The notes: generated by a model from the sequence alone, not told the origin. A stretch of 64,000 bases of DNA from Zongyangia gallinarum (GCA_904419315.1 CAJFQY010000002.1:62001-126000); one strand, 5' to 3'. Counted from the first letter of the stretch, positions 17,723 to 26,932 are shown. Numbers and translations are program-made.

Positions 17723-17765
17723 GCTATAATCAAGGAGCAGCTATTGGCTGCTCCTTGATTATAGC
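17723..17765 (+). terminator. Intrinsic hairpin after the nucleoside salvage unit
   Basis: Perfect 19-nt arms (17723-17741 and 17747-17765) with a TATTG loop. No long T-run follows, but the arms themselves end AT-rich. Confidence 0.75.
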
Positions 17766-17824
17766 CAATCCCCTTAAAAATCAGAAAAAAATATCAATAA
17801 GCCCAGAGGGAGGATATAAAACCT

Positions 17825-18388
17825 ATGGATTTGAATGATAGCGCGCTGAAAATCAACGCAATACAAGGACTCGGTATCATTCGGCTGGGCTTTTGGCTTG
17901 TTAAAAAGCCGAATAAAACTGCAGAGGAAGCATCGGCCGCCAAGGCGTTTCTAAGAACATTTTGGATTACTCTTAGCATTGTCCTATTCTTTGTCGTCCT
18001 CTTGTTTATCCTAACTGGATATACGATGGACGGAGTGGCGGGATATCAGGGTGACTATGAGGAATCACGTACCGGCCGGATAGAAAATGGCCAGATTCGT
18101 TATGTGAAAAATGAACTTTACTATATTTCACCAGAAGAAATCGGCTTATCAGCAGAAGAGCTGCCTGAAGGCACACATATCAATCTGTATTTTGATACTG
18201 AAGGGAATGTAGTGGCCGCCGAAAATGCGGATGAGATTGAAAGAGAAGTTCAGTCCAGGGTCATTTTTACAGTATCGACTATGGGAGCGATGGTGGTTGT
18301 GCTGATTGCTTTTGCCATAATCGCCAGAAAAACATTTGGAAGGCCATGGTATCAATGGGTAACACGGGTGCGAAATGAAAAAATTTAA
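17825..18388 (+). CDS. Hypothetical membrane protein with two helices
   Basis: 187 residues, not recognised. A cytoplasmic start of about 45 residues, a membrane segment at about 50-68, an extracytoplasmic domain of about 85 residues rich in Glu with NGQIRYVKNELYYIS, a second membrane segment at about 150-168 and a basic tail. The middle domain resembles small SH3- or NfeD-like beta folds only loosely. GAGGGAGGA precedes ATG 17825. It stands alone between a hairpin and the next promoter. Confidence 0.7.
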   Translation: MDLNDSALKINAIQGLGIIRLGFWLVKKPNKTAEEASAAKAFLRTFWITLSIVLFFVVLLFILTGYTMDGVAGYQGDYEESRTGRIENGQIRYVKNELYYISPEEIGLSAEELPEGTHINLYFDTEGNVVAAENADEIEREVQSRVIFTVSTMGAMVVVLIAFAIIARKTFGRPWYQWVTRVRNEKI

Positions 18389-18401
18389 GCCATGATACAA
18401 A

Positions 18402-18430
18402 TTGAGAAACAGTGGGATGTGTGGTATAAT
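18402..18430 (+). promoter_or_regulatory. Promoter of the TIGR03960/TIGR03936 operon
   Basis: TTGAGA (18402-18407), 17-bp spacer and exact TATAAT (18425-18430) with a TGG extended -10. The leader is about 100 nt long. Confidence 0.75.
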
Positions 18431-18537
18431 AATCTGAAATTTGCATGAATAGGCCATGCTATATATAATCAAAACGATGTTGTGCATTACCAAAATGAAT
18501 GAGCGGGTAAATATTTTATAATAGATGGGGATGAATT

Positions 18538-20391
18538 ATGAGCGTAAATAAGGATATTGAGCAGATTTTGATGAAAGTTCAGAAACCTGGCCGCTATGTA
18601 GGGGGGGAGCTTAATTCCGTCATCAAGGACAAAGAAAAGGTTGACGTTAGATTTGCTTTTTGTTTTCCTGATGTTTATGAGGTGGGAATGTCCCACTTGG
18701 GAATGAAGATCCTGTACTCTCTGATCAATGAGAGAGAAAATTATTGGTGTGAGCGTGTATTTGCTCCGGAACTGGACATGGAGGAGCAGATGTTCCTGCA
18801 CAAAATTCCCCTGTATGCCCTAGAAAGCAAGGACCCTCTGCGTGAATTTGATATCATTGGATTTACGCTCCAATATGAGCTTTGCTATACTACGGTTCTC
18901 AATATGCTGCATATGGCAGGGATACCAGTGCGCAGCGCTGACCGTGATGATAGCTATCCTTTGGTGGTAGCTGGCGGACCCTGCGTTTGCAATCCGGAGC
19001 CTATGGCAGATTTTATTGACGTTTTTCTCTTGGGAGAAGGGGAAGAAAATCTGTTGGAGCTTATCGATCTGTATGAGCTCGCAATGCGGGAGAAAATATC
19101 CAAACAAGAATTTTTGCAGAAAGCTAGCCATATCAAAGGGGCCTATGTACCCAGCCTTTATGATGTCTCGTACAATGAAGATGGCACCATCCAGAAGGTA
19201 ACTCCCTTGGGTGGAGCGCCCATGCCGGTAGAAAAGGCCATCATCAAAGATATCGATCAGGTCTATTATCCAAAAGAATTTGTTGTACCTTTTATTGATA
19301 CAGTCCATGACCGGGCAATGGTCGAGGTCCTGCGTGGATGTATCCGGGGATGTCGGTTTTGTCAAGCCGGATTTATCTATCGTCCGTTTCGAGAAAAGCA
19401 TTATCAAACGATTGACCGCAATGCCCGTGATCTTTGTGCCAGTACTGGTTATGAAGAGATCTCTTTGACCTCGCTTAGTACCAGTGACCTCACTGAAATT
19501 GAGCCGCTTCTCAACAGTATGCTTAGCTGGACTGAGGACGAAAAGGTCAGCATGTCTCTGCCATCACTGCGGGTCGACAATTTCTCCAAGGAATTACTCG
19601 ACAAAATTGCCAAGGTGAGAAAAAGCGGACTAACTTTTGCGCCGGAGGCTGGTTCCCAGCGGCTGCGGGACGCGATTAATAAGAATGTGACAGAAGAGCA
19701 GATTATGAAAACCTGTCAGACCGCTTTTGAGGGAGGATACACCAATGTAAAACTCTATTTTATGCTGGGACTCCCTACAGAAACGATGGAAGACGTAGCC
19801 GCTATTGCGGATACAGCCCAGAAAGTGGTGAACCTATTTTACAGCTTGCCCAACAGACCCAAGGGGCGGGGCGTCAATGTAACGATCAGTGTTGCATGTT
19901 TTGTTCCAAAGCCTTTTACCCCCTTTGAATTTGAGCCTCAGGATACGATAGAAATGCTCCGTGAAAAACAAAAGCATCTGGTGGCATCGGTGAAATCTAA
20001 AAAGATTTCCGTGCATTATCATGAGAGTAACACCTCTGTATTGGAGGGGGTTCTTGCAAGAGGAGATCGGAGACTTTGTGATGTCATCGAATACGCATGG
20101 CGTCACGGATGCAATTTGGATAGCTGGGATGAACATTTCCTCTATCAGTCCTGGGTGGATGGATTTGCTGCCTGTGGCATTGATCCCGCATTTTATGCAA
20201 ACCGCCGTCGAGAATATAACGAAATTATGCCTTGGGATCACTTAGACTACGGTGTGAGCAAAAATTTTCTCATTCGTGAGAATAAAAAGGCGTATCAAGC
20301 ACAGACGACGCCCAACTGCAAAGAAAGCTGTAGCGGTTGCGGAGCTAATAAGCTGATGGGAGGGCCATGTGTCAATGGGCAATGTAAATGA
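18538..20391 (+). CDS. TIGR03960 family B12-binding/radical SAM protein
   Basis: 617 residues. An N-terminal cobalamin-binding-like Rossmann domain (FCFPDVYEVGMSHLGMKILY, GGPCVCNPEP) precedes a radical SAM core with Cys268/272/275 (RGCIRGCRFCQAG). The C-terminal end is Cys-rich (SCSGCGANKLMGG). The family is always paired with TIGR03936, the next gene, and is thought to act on RNA or ribosome-linked substrates; the reaction is not established. The pair usually sits before rng-rplU-rpmA; here the neighbour is rplS. Confidence 0.92.
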   Translation: MSVNKDIEQILMKVQKPGRYVGGELNSVIKDKEKVDVRFAFCFPDVYEVGMSHLGMKILYSLINERENYWCERVFAPELDMEEQMFLHKIPLYALESKDPLREFDIIGFTLQYELCYTTVLNMLHMAGIPVRSADRDDSYPLVVAGGPCVCNPEPMADFIDVFLLGEGEENLLELIDLYELAMREKISKQEFLQKASHIKGAYVPSLYDVSYNEDGTIQKVTPLGGAPMPVEKAIIKDIDQVYYPKEFVVPFIDTVHDRAMVEVLRGCIRGCRFCQAGFIYRPFREKHYQTIDRNARDLCASTGYEEISLTSLSTSDLTEIEPLLNSMLSWTEDEKVSMSLPSLRVDNFSKELLDKIAKVRKSGLTFAPEAGSQRLRDAINKNVTEEQIMKTCQTAFEGGYTNVKLYFMLGLPTETMEDVAAIADTAQKVVNLFYSLPNRPKGRGVNVTISVACFVPKPFTPFEFEPQDTIEMLREKQKHLVASVKSKKISVHYHESNTSVLEGVLARGDRRLCDVIEYAWRHGCNLDSWDEHFLYQSWVDGFAACGIDPAFYANRRREYNEIMPWDHLDYGVSKNFLIRENKKAYQAQTTPNCKESCSGCGANKLMGGPCVNGQCK

Positions 20392-21043
20392 ATTTAAAAA
20401 TATCCGCATTTTTTTCTCCAAAAAAGGAGATGCAAAATATATCTCTCATCTGGATTTGACCCGCTGTATGCAAAGATGTATCAAAAGGTCTGGTATTCCC
20501 ATTTGGTACACCCAAGGCTTTCATCCTCACCAATACATGACCTTTGCACTGCCGTTGGCGTTAGGCTATGAAAGTGAATGCGAATCTATGGATATACGCC
20601 TGACGGAACCGATGGATTTTCAAGAGGTCAAGGAGCGCCTCAATGATGCATTGCCCCGTGATATTCGGGTACATAAAGTAGCTGATCAACAGATGGACCC
20701 AAAAGAAATTTCCTTTGCTGACTATGAAATCCAGGTAGCCTTTTCTTGTGACGACGTTTTGACTAAGTTTGAAAAACTCATGGCAATGGAAAGGATCAAT
20801 GTAGAAAAACGGACCAAGAAAGGTATCAAAGAGGTGGATCTCAAGCCCTTGGTTCAGGTGATTTCCACTGGGGAGGAAAACGATCAGCTCCTGCTGAAGT
20901 TAAGATTGCCAGCAGGAAACACTCTCAATATCAATCCAACCCTGCTTTTTGAAGCATTTTGCAAAGTCTATCACTGTGAAGTGGAGGCGTATCATATCCT
21001 TCGTACGGGCATCTTTACTGGGAATTTAGCTGAATTTTGCTGA
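20375..21043 (+). CDS. TIGR03936 family protein (DUF2344)
   Basis: 222 residues. The family start RIFFSKKGDAKYISHLDLTRCMQR and FHPHQYMTFALPLALGYES are clear. It is the obligate partner of the preceding radical SAM protein and is expected to bind the same substrate. ATG 20375 has GGGAGGG 10 nt before it; GTG 20369 is closer and less likely. The gene overlaps the previous one by 17 nt, so translation is coupled. No function is established. Confidence 0.9.
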   Translation: MGNVNEFKNIRIFFSKKGDAKYISHLDLTRCMQRCIKRSGIPIWYTQGFHPHQYMTFALPLALGYESECESMDIRLTEPMDFQEVKERLNDALPRDIRVHKVADQQMDPKEISFADYEIQVAFSCDDVLTKFEKLMAMERINVEKRTKKGIKEVDLKPLVQVISTGEENDQLLLKLRLPAGNTLNINPTLLFEAFCKVYHCEVEAYHILRTGIFTGNLAEFC

Positions 21044-21052
21044 GAAAACCTA

Positions 21053-21081
21053 TTGCATTTGCCCAATGTTTGTGGTATCAT
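21053..21081 (+). promoter_or_regulatory. Promoter of rplS
   Basis: TTGCAT (21053-21058), 17-bp spacer, TATCAT (21076-21081) with a TGG extended -10. Confidence 0.65.
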
Positions 21082-21087
21082 ATATAG

Positions 21088-21210
21088 GCATTTAGTGGCC
21101 TCCGCGCATCTTGTGCGGTGGGGTTTGATGCCCGGAATTTTGTTCCGGCGACATTAAAGCGGGCAGTCCTCTGGCACAAGGTGCGAATGAATGTCTGAAA
21201 AATAAGGAGG
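21088..21210 (+). promoter_or_regulatory. Structured 5' leader of rplS (L19-leader-like)
   Basis: The roughly 130-nt leader can fold into a stem CCGCGCA/TGTGCGG (21102-21118), a stem CCGGAA/TTCCGG (21132-21148) and a closing pairing TGCCC/GGGCA (21129-21133 with 21161-21165). Ribosomal protein L19 leaders that mediate feedback are known in Firmicutes; assignment to that family is inferred from position and folding, not from a model match. Confidence 0.5.
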
Positions 21211-21219
21211 AAGTATCGA

Positions 21220-21564
21220 ATGGATGCTTTGAAACACATTGCTGCGGATTGCATGAAATCCGAAGTGCCCAGCTTTGAAATCGGCGACACTGTCCGTGTT
21301 GACGTTAAGATCAAAGAGGGCGAGAGAGAAAGAATTCAGGCCTTTGAAGGTATTGTCATTGCCCGTCAGCATGGTGGCGTCAATGAGACTTTCACAGTGC
21401 GCCGCGTTGCTCATGGTTGTGGAATTGAGAGAGTTTTCCCTCTGCATTCCCCTAATGTTGACAAGGTTACTGTCATTCGGCATGGCCGTGTCCGCAGAGC
21501 TAAACTGTTCTATCTGCGTGATAGAGTGGGTAAAGCTGCCAAAGTCAAAGAGCAGATTCGCTAA
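21220..21564 (+). CDS. rplS: 50S ribosomal protein L19
   Basis: 114 residues, normal length. The L19 signature is plain: PSFEIGDTVRVDVKI, RIQAFEGIVIA, the RRVAHGCGIERVFPLHSP block and VRRAKLFYLRDRVGKAA. L19 lies at the subunit interface of the ribosome. An AAGGAGGAAG site precedes the ATG. Own promoter, structured leader and a strong terminator surround it. Confidence 0.98.
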   Translation: MDALKHIAADCMKSEVPSFEIGDTVRVDVKIKEGERERIQAFEGIVIARQHGGVNETFTVRRVAHGCGIERVFPLHSPNVDKVTVIRHGRVRRAKLFYLRDRVGKAAKVKEQIR

Positions 21565-21578
21565 TTGATGCTTTCGGT

Positions 21579-21607
21579 AAAAAGGGACAGTTTTTGTCCC
21601 TTTTTTG
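21579..21607 (+). terminator. Terminator of rplS
   Basis: AAAAAGGGACA (21579-21589) pairs with TGTCCCTTTTT (21595-21605) around a GTTTT loop, with a T-run. Confidence 0.9.
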
Positions 21608-21650
21608 CTTTATTCTGAGACTTATTCTGTTAAAGAATTGGAGGTTCATC

Positions 21651-22259
21651 ATGGAAGATTTTATGCCCATAGAACCAATGGAGGATCAGGAACCTTCAAG
21701 GCAGTCTATCATAATAGCAGAGAAAAAAAATAAAAATAGAAAATACAATAACTTTTTTGAATGGGTGGAGACCATTGTTGCCGGCGTTGTCTGCGCTGTG
21801 CTATGTTTTACTTTCGTGGTGCGCATGGTCGGTGTAGAAGGAATCTCCATGCAGCCGACACTATACGAGGGTGACCGGATCCTTCTGTCTAACTTGATAC
21901 CTGTATATAGCAATGGAGATGTGGTAGTTGTTACCAAACATCACATCGATGATCGTCCTCTCGTCAAGCGGATCATTGCCACTGCGGGTCAGACCATCGA
22001 CATCGACTTTGAGCAGGGCAAGGTTTACATTGATGGGGAAGAAATTGACGAACCCTATATCAAAGAAGCGACCTACACTGATGAGGGAACCGAGTTCCCC
22101 TTAACGGTGCCTGAGGGCTACGTTTTTTGCATGGGTGATAACCGCAATGAATCCATGGACAGCAGAGATCCGAGAGTAGGCCTGATTGACACCCGTTATA
22201 TTTTAGGAAAAGCTGTTTTCAGGGTTTATCCATTGGATAGTATCGGATTGATCGATTAA
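21651..22259 (+). CDS. lepB: Signal peptidase I
   Basis: 202 residues. Removes signal peptides from exported proteins at the outer face of the membrane. One membrane helix at about 40-58 is followed by the catalytic Ser66 (GISMQPTL) and Lys106 (PLVKRIIAT), and the box GDNRNESMDSRDPRVG. ATG 21651 is preceded by GGAGG at 6 nt; upstream in-frame codons lie in the rplS terminator. It starts a run of genes (rbgA, rnhB, yraN) in the classic rplS-lepB-rbgA-rnhB order of Firmicutes. Confidence 0.96.
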   Translation: MEDFMPIEPMEDQEPSRQSIIIAEKKNKNRKYNNFFEWVETIVAGVVCAVLCFTFVVRMVGVEGISMQPTLYEGDRILLSNLIPVYSNGDVVVVTKHHIDDRPLVKRIIATAGQTIDIDFEQGKVYIDGEEIDEPYIKEATYTDEGTEFPLTVPEGYVFCMGDNRNESMDSRDPRVGLIDTRYILGKAVFRVYPLDSIGLID

Positions 22260-22272
22260 GCAGGAGGAAATT

Positions 22273-23157
22273 ATGATCGAAGCACCTTCCATTCAGTGGT
22301 TTCCAGGACATATGGCAAAAACTCGGCGGCTTATGCGGGATAGCCTGAAGATGGTGGATATCGTCATTGAGCTGACAGATGCCCGTATTCCCCAAAGCAG
22401 CCGCAATCCGGAGATTGACAAACTCATTGGAAATAAGCCGAGAATTGTTATGCTTAATAAGGCAGACGCAGCGGATGAGACCATCAACAATGCCTGGTGT
22501 AGTTTTTATGCTTCCAAAGGGATTGCTGCCTTGGCTGCCGATTGCCGCAGTGGGAAAGGGCTCAAGGCGTTTTTACCAATGCTACGTAAGGTACTGTCAG
22601 ATGAGCTTTCCAGAAGGGAGAGCCGGGGAAATGTGGGAAAGCCTATCCGCATGATGGTGGTGGGCATCCCTAACGTGGGAAAGTCCTCTTTTATCAACCG
22701 GATGGCTGGAGGCAAAAGGACCAAGGTAGAAGATCGCCCCGGTGTCACGCGCAGTCAGCAGTGGGTCAAGGTAAATGGCGGTCCAGGTCTTAACAATTTG
22801 GATCTGCTCGACATGCCCGGTGTGCTCTGGCCTAAGTTTGAAGACCCCTTGGTGGGAGAAAAGCTTGCATTCACCGGAGCCATCAAGGATGATATCATGG
22901 ATATTGAGCTTTTGGCGGCAAGACTTCTAGAGTTTCTCAATGAAAACTACCGTCAAATGATCTGTGGACGCTATCGTCTCGAAGAAAATGAAGTAACTGA
23001 CCTAGCGGGCTTTGACCTTCTTTCCCTCATTGGCAAAAAGAGAGGAATGCTTATTTCCGGAGGCGAAGTCAATACAGAACGAGCGGCCATTATGGTGCTG
23101 GATGAATTTCGCAGTGGAAAAATTGGCCGTATATCCCTGGAAGCACCTACCGCATAG
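22273..23157 (+). CDS. rbgA: Ribosome biogenesis GTPase A
   Basis: 294 residues. A circularly permuted GTPase: G4 (NKAD, 62-65) comes before G1 (GIPNVGKSS, 131-139), with G3 DMPG near 180. RbgA (YlqF) helps late assembly of the 50S subunit in the cytoplasm. The C-terminal helical domain is complete. A CAGGAGG site precedes ATG 22273 and the gene is 13 nt after lepB. Confidence 0.96.
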   Translation: MIEAPSIQWFPGHMAKTRRLMRDSLKMVDIVIELTDARIPQSSRNPEIDKLIGNKPRIVMLNKADAADETINNAWCSFYASKGIAALAADCRSGKGLKAFLPMLRKVLSDELSRRESRGNVGKPIRMMVVGIPNVGKSSFINRMAGGKRTKVEDRPGVTRSQQWVKVNGGPGLNNLDLLDMPGVLWPKFEDPLVGEKLAFTGAIKDDIMDIELLAARLLEFLNENYRQMICGRYRLEENEVTDLAGFDLLSLIGKKRGMLISGGEVNTERAAIMVLDEFRSGKIGRISLEAPTA

Positions 23158-23172
23158 AAAGGGGACACCACT

Positions 23173-23793
23173 ATGGCAGATATTGATATACTTGCACCTG
23201 AGAAAAAAGCAAGAGAACAGGGATATTCTCTTATTTGTGGGGTCGATGAAGCAGGGAGGGGACCCTTAGCTGGACCTGTATATGCGGCAGCGGTGATCCT
23301 ACCAGAACACTTTGACCTTCCAGGACTCAATGACTCCAAGAAATTGAGCCCCAAAAAGCGCGAACTACTCGACCAGCTTATCAGGGAACAGGCAATTTCC
23401 TTTTGTATTGCCAGTGCTAGTGAACAGGAAATAGACGAGATCAATATTCTCCAGGCGACTTTTCTGGCTATGAAGCGGGCGGTATCTGGACTTTCCACGG
23501 TGCCAGATATTGTACTAGTTGATGGCAATCGGGATCCAGGGCTTTCTATCAAAACGGAATGTATCGTCGGCGGTGATGCCAAATCCGCCAGTATAGCAGC
23601 GGCTTCGATTCTTGCCAAGGTGGCAAGAGACAAAGTCATGCAGCAGCTTCATGAGCAGTATCCTATGTACTGCTTTGATAAGCATAAAGGCTATCCTACC
23701 AAACTCCATTATGAAAAAATTTCGGAATATGGGGTATCCCCAGTACATCGAAAGACTTTTCTTAAAAAGTATTTTGCGGGAAAAGCACAATGA
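23173..23793 (+). CDS. rnhB: Ribonuclease HII
   Basis: 206 residues. Cleaves RNA in RNA-DNA hybrids and at single embedded ribonucleotides. The active-site motif GVDEAGRGPLAGP has Asp25 and Glu26, a further Asp lies in VLVDGN near 118, and the HKGYPTKLHYE block near 180 is typical. The ATG of yraN lies inside its stop codon region (ATGA overlap). Confidence 0.96.
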   Translation: MADIDILAPEKKAREQGYSLICGVDEAGRGPLAGPVYAAAVILPEHFDLPGLNDSKKLSPKKRELLDQLIREQAISFCIASASEQEIDEINILQATFLAMKRAVSGLSTVPDIVLVDGNRDPGLSIKTECIVGGDAKSASIAAASILAKVARDKVMQQLHEQYPMYCFDKHKGYPTKLHYEKISEYGVSPVHRKTFLKKYFAGKAQ

Positions 23794-24173
23794 GCCGCCG
23801 AGATATTGGAAAGTTGGGGGAGGATTTTTGCGGGCACATCCTTGCTGCAAAGGGATATAGGATTCTCGCACAGAACTATCACTCCCGCTACGGAGAGATC
23901 GACCTAATCGTACAGAAAGAAGGCATTATTGCCTTTGTGGAAGTCAAAGCACGCAAGGCGGATGGAATCGCGCTTCCCAGAGAATACGTGGACGTGAAAA
24001 AACAGAGGCGGTTGATAAAAACGGCGATCCAATATCTTTCGTCCACAGGGGTAGAGTTGCAGCCCCGTTTTGATGTATTCGAGGTAAAATTACATTCTCA
24101 GACTGGTGCGGTCATCGGATACAAGTATATTGAAAATGCATTTGAAGTTGGTGATATTGATGCGATATTTTGA
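23790..24173 (+). CDS. yraN: YraN family protein (UPF0102), endonuclease-like fold
   Basis: 127 residues. KLGEDFCGHILAAKGY, then RYGEIDLIVQ and FVEVKAR are the conserved family blocks; the E-D-ExK pattern is that of a restriction-endonuclease-like fold. The biological role is not settled. Overlaps rnhB by 4 nt, the usual arrangement. Confidence 0.92.
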   Translation: MSRRDIGKLGEDFCGHILAAKGYRILAQNYHSRYGEIDLIVQKEGIIAFVEVKARKADGIALPREYVDVKKQRRLIKTAIQYLSSTGVELQPRFDVFEVKLHSQTGAVIGYKYIENAFEVGDIDAIF

Positions 24174-25098
24174 TCTGCACTGTGATACCATTACCGAAAT
24201 TTGCCGAAAAAAGACAGAGCTATCGGATTATAGCGGTCATCTTTCCATCGAAAAAACCAAGGGAATTCGTCTGTGGAGGCAGTGCTTTGCCATCTTTGTT
24301 CCCGATGACCAGCGGGGTGATGCCGCCATCTCCTATTACGAACGGCATTATCACTATTTTAAAAAGCAGATGATGGTAAACTCGGATGAAATATCCTGGC
24401 AAAGGTCTTTATCAGAAATTACAGGTGATCAAACCGCAACCAAAACAGCTATCCTCACTGTCGAGGGCGGTTGTGTCTTGGCTGGGGACCTAAATCGGGT
24501 ACAGCAATTATCCGAGGACGGGGTTCGGATGATTACATTAACCTGGAACGGTGAGAATGAACTAGGTTGTGGCATCTCATCTAACAAAGGTCTGACCCCT
24601 TTTGGACTTCAGGCGGTACAGGAAATGGAACGACAGGATATTGTTGTTGACGTTTCCCATCTTTCTGATGCAGGGCTTGATGACGTGATTAACTGTACTA
24701 CTCGCCCCTTTATGGCCAGTCATTCTAGCTCTCGGGCCCTTTGTGAGCATCCCCGTAACCTGACCGACATGCAATTTGGCGCTTTGGCCAAAAAGAGATG
24801 CTTGGTAGGAATCAATTTCAGCAGAGGATTTTTAAACAGGGATAGCCAGAAGGCATCCTATCGTGATATGATAAAACATATCGATCACTTTCTTGGCCTG
24901 GGTGGCGAAGATGTTGTAGCCTTAGGTTCTGATTTTGACGGCACAGATATGCCGGCTGATTTTCCGGATATTACGGCGATACCGCGCCTCTATGAGGAAA
25001 TGTTGCGTTTAGGATACCCAGAAAAGCTGGTAGATAAAATCTTTTATCAAAATGCAGCCGACTTTTTTGTCAGATATGAGCAAAGCAAAAAGCAATAA
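24160..25098 (+). CDS. Membrane dipeptidase (peptidase M19)
   Basis: 312 residues. Hydrolyses dipeptides with a two-zinc site. Zinc ligands are visible in FDLHCDT (His7, Asp9), TVEGG near 107, DVSHLSD and the MASHSSSR segment; GSDFDGTDMP near 255 closes the site. Despite the family name there is no signal peptide, so it is probably cytoplasmic. ATG 24160 gives the standard beginning RYFDLHCDT; it overlaps the end of yraN by 14 nt. Confidence 0.92.
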   Translation: MRYFDLHCDTITEICRKKTELSDYSGHLSIEKTKGIRLWRQCFAIFVPDDQRGDAAISYYERHYHYFKKQMMVNSDEISWQRSLSEITGDQTATKTAILTVEGGCVLAGDLNRVQQLSEDGVRMITLTWNGENELGCGISSNKGLTPFGLQAVQEMERQDIVVDVSHLSDAGLDDVINCTTRPFMASHSSSRALCEHPRNLTDMQFGALAKKRCLVGINFSRGFLNRDSQKASYRDMIKHIDHFLGLGGEDVVALGSDFDGTDMPADFPDITAIPRLYEEMLRLGYPEKLVDKIFYQNAADFFVRYEQSKKQ

Positions 25099-25129
25099 AA
25101 ATTTCCATAGATTTTGAGGGGGAAAAGTA

Positions 25130-26623
25130 ATGCAATATCAAAGCACCAGAAATTCCAGTGTCTGCGTTTCATCAGCGCAGGCTATCTCTCAGGGAATTTC
25201 TCAGGATAAAGGTTTATTCGTTCCCACAAGTATTCCAGTCCTGACCGCAGAGGATATCCAGGACATGTGCGGCATGGATTATATTGCCCGGGCGAAAAAA
25301 GTTCTTGGCGCCTATCTCACCGATTTCTCTGATGAGGAGTTAGGCGCATGTGTCCAGGGCGCATATCAGGGGAAATTTGAGGAAGATAAAGTTGCCCCTC
25401 TCTCCAAGGTGGGGGAAAACACTTATTTCCTGGAATTATGGCATGGCCCTACCTGTGCTTTTAAGGATGTTGCTTTACAATTACTTCCTTATTTGCTGAC
25501 AACCTCTGCCAAGAAGGTAGTAGATGGAAAGAAAATCGTCATCTTGGTCGCTACTTCCGGTGATACAGGTAAGGCAGCTCTCGAGGGATTTAAAGATGTG
25601 GAGAACACCTCTATCCTGGTATTTTATCCAGAAGATGGGGTGAGTCCTATGCAAAAATTACAGATGACTACCCAAGCTGGGGAAAATGTGGCAGTTTGCG
25701 CCATTGAAGGTAATTTTGACGACGCTCAAAATGGAGTAAAAGCTATATTTACTGATCCTGTCATGGCGGCAAAGCTGGAAAAGCATGGTATGATGTTTTC
25801 CAGCGCCAACTCTATTAACTGGGGAAGACTGGTACCCCAAATTGTCTATTATATCAGTGCCTACTGTGATTTAATTGCGGATGGAGAGATTAAGGCAGGG
25901 GAGCCCATCAATGTCGTAGTTCCTACCGGGAATTTTGGCAACATTTTGGCCGCTTATTATGCACGGGAGATGGGCATTCCCATTGCCAAACTGATCTGCG
26001 CCTCCAACCAGAACAATGTGCTCACCGACTTTATTCGTACCGGCACCTATGATAAAAATCGGGTATTCCATACCTCGATTTCTCCTTCTATGGATATTCT
26101 TATCTCCAGTAACCTGGAGCGGCTGCTGTATCATCTTTGCGGTAAAGATGACAAAACGCTTACTTCTTGGATGCAGGCATTAACAGAAGAAGGAAAGTAT
26201 GCCATCGATCCGCAGATGAGAGCAGAGCTTCAGAAGGTATTCTGGGGTGGCTATTGTGATGACACAGCAACTAAAAATACAATTCATGAAGTGTTCCAAA
26301 AATATTCCTATTTGTGCGATACCCATACTGCGGTAGCTGTTAATGTTTATGAGCAGTATGTAAAGGAAACCGGGGACACCACCAAAACAGTGATCGCGTC
26401 TACCGCCAGTCCTTTTAAATTCTCTTCCAGCGTACTGGATGCTATTGCTCCGGAAAAGGTGGACAAGAATGATTTTGTGACGGCAGAACGCCTCAGCCAG
26501 GTGTCTGGTTATGCTATCCCCAAGGCACTGAAAGAATTAAAGGATAAGCAGCCACGTTTTGACACATGCTGTACCCGAGAAAATATGGAACAAATTGTTC
26601 TGGAAATGTTACATATCCAATAG
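25130..26623 (+). CDS. thrC: Threonine synthase
   Basis: 497 residues. PLP enzyme making threonine from O-phosphohomoserine. The PLP lysine is Lys112 in CAFKDVALQ; ATSGDTGKAA is the phosphate-binding loop, and the N-terminal SSAQAISQGISQDKGLFVP is that of the longer class of threonine synthases. GAGGGGGA precedes the ATG. No T-box or other leader fits in the 31-nt gap after the dipeptidase gene, so it is probably read from upstream. Confidence 0.96.
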   Translation: MQYQSTRNSSVCVSSAQAISQGISQDKGLFVPTSIPVLTAEDIQDMCGMDYIARAKKVLGAYLTDFSDEELGACVQGAYQGKFEEDKVAPLSKVGENTYFLELWHGPTCAFKDVALQLLPYLLTTSAKKVVDGKKIVILVATSGDTGKAALEGFKDVENTSILVFYPEDGVSPMQKLQMTTQAGENVAVCAIEGNFDDAQNGVKAIFTDPVMAAKLEKHGMMFSSANSINWGRLVPQIVYYISAYCDLIADGEIKAGEPINVVVPTGNFGNILAAYYAREMGIPIAKLICASNQNNVLTDFIRTGTYDKNRVFHTSISPSMDILISSNLERLLYHLCGKDDKTLTSWMQALTEEGKYAIDPQMRAELQKVFWGGYCDDTATKNTIHEVFQKYSYLCDTHTAVAVNVYEQYVKETGDTTKTVIASTASPFKFSSSVLDAIAPEKVDKNDFVTAERLSQVSGYAIPKALKELKDKQPRFDTCCTRENMEQIVLEMLHIQ

Positions 26624-26626
26624 ACA

Positions 26627-26653
26627 AAAAACGCCCGATAGCCGGACGTTTTT
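26627..26653. terminator. Bidirectional terminator between thrC and the DUF1540 gene
   Basis: AAAAACG...CCG pairs with CGG...CGTTTTT with one mismatch and a 5-nt loop; A- and T-runs on both sides serve both directions. Confidence 0.8.
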
Positions 26654-26665
26654 GAAAACCAGTAG

Positions 26666-26839
26666 CTATTGGGGTTTAAATGTGCTGCAAATTGTATCTC
26701 CTGTCATGGCGGCAAAGGTGGGGCCAATTTTAACCTCTTTGGCCATACAGTGGGAGCGGTTTTCATTGTACATACAGTTAACAACTTCGCATTTCACGTT
26801 GGGCATATGATCTGGATGAGAATTCTGCTCTTTATTCAT
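26666..26839 (-). CDS. DUF1540 domain small Cys protein
   Basis: 57 residues, a small gene. Four cysteines at 17, 22, 31 and 51 in the pattern VKCEVVNCMYNENRSHCMA...TICSTF, which is the DUF1540 arrangement and probably binds a metal. The start follows AAAGGAG by 7-8 nt. It is convergent with thrC and divergent from the phosphoesterase gene. Function unknown. Confidence 0.85.
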   Translation of the reverse strand: MNKEQNSHPDHMPNVKCEVVNCMYNENRSHCMAKEVKIGPTFAAMTGDTICSTFKPQ

Positions 26840-26932
26840 AGGAATACTCCTTTCGATGATTTCTTCTTTATTTTTTTACCGCAGTTTTCTATTATGCAGA
26901 ACATGTGATATGATTTGAGAAAAAGGTGGTTT

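Noticed and set aside
25099..25129. T-box or threonine riboswitch before thrC
   Set aside because: Only 31 nt separate it from the upstream gene and no stem fits.
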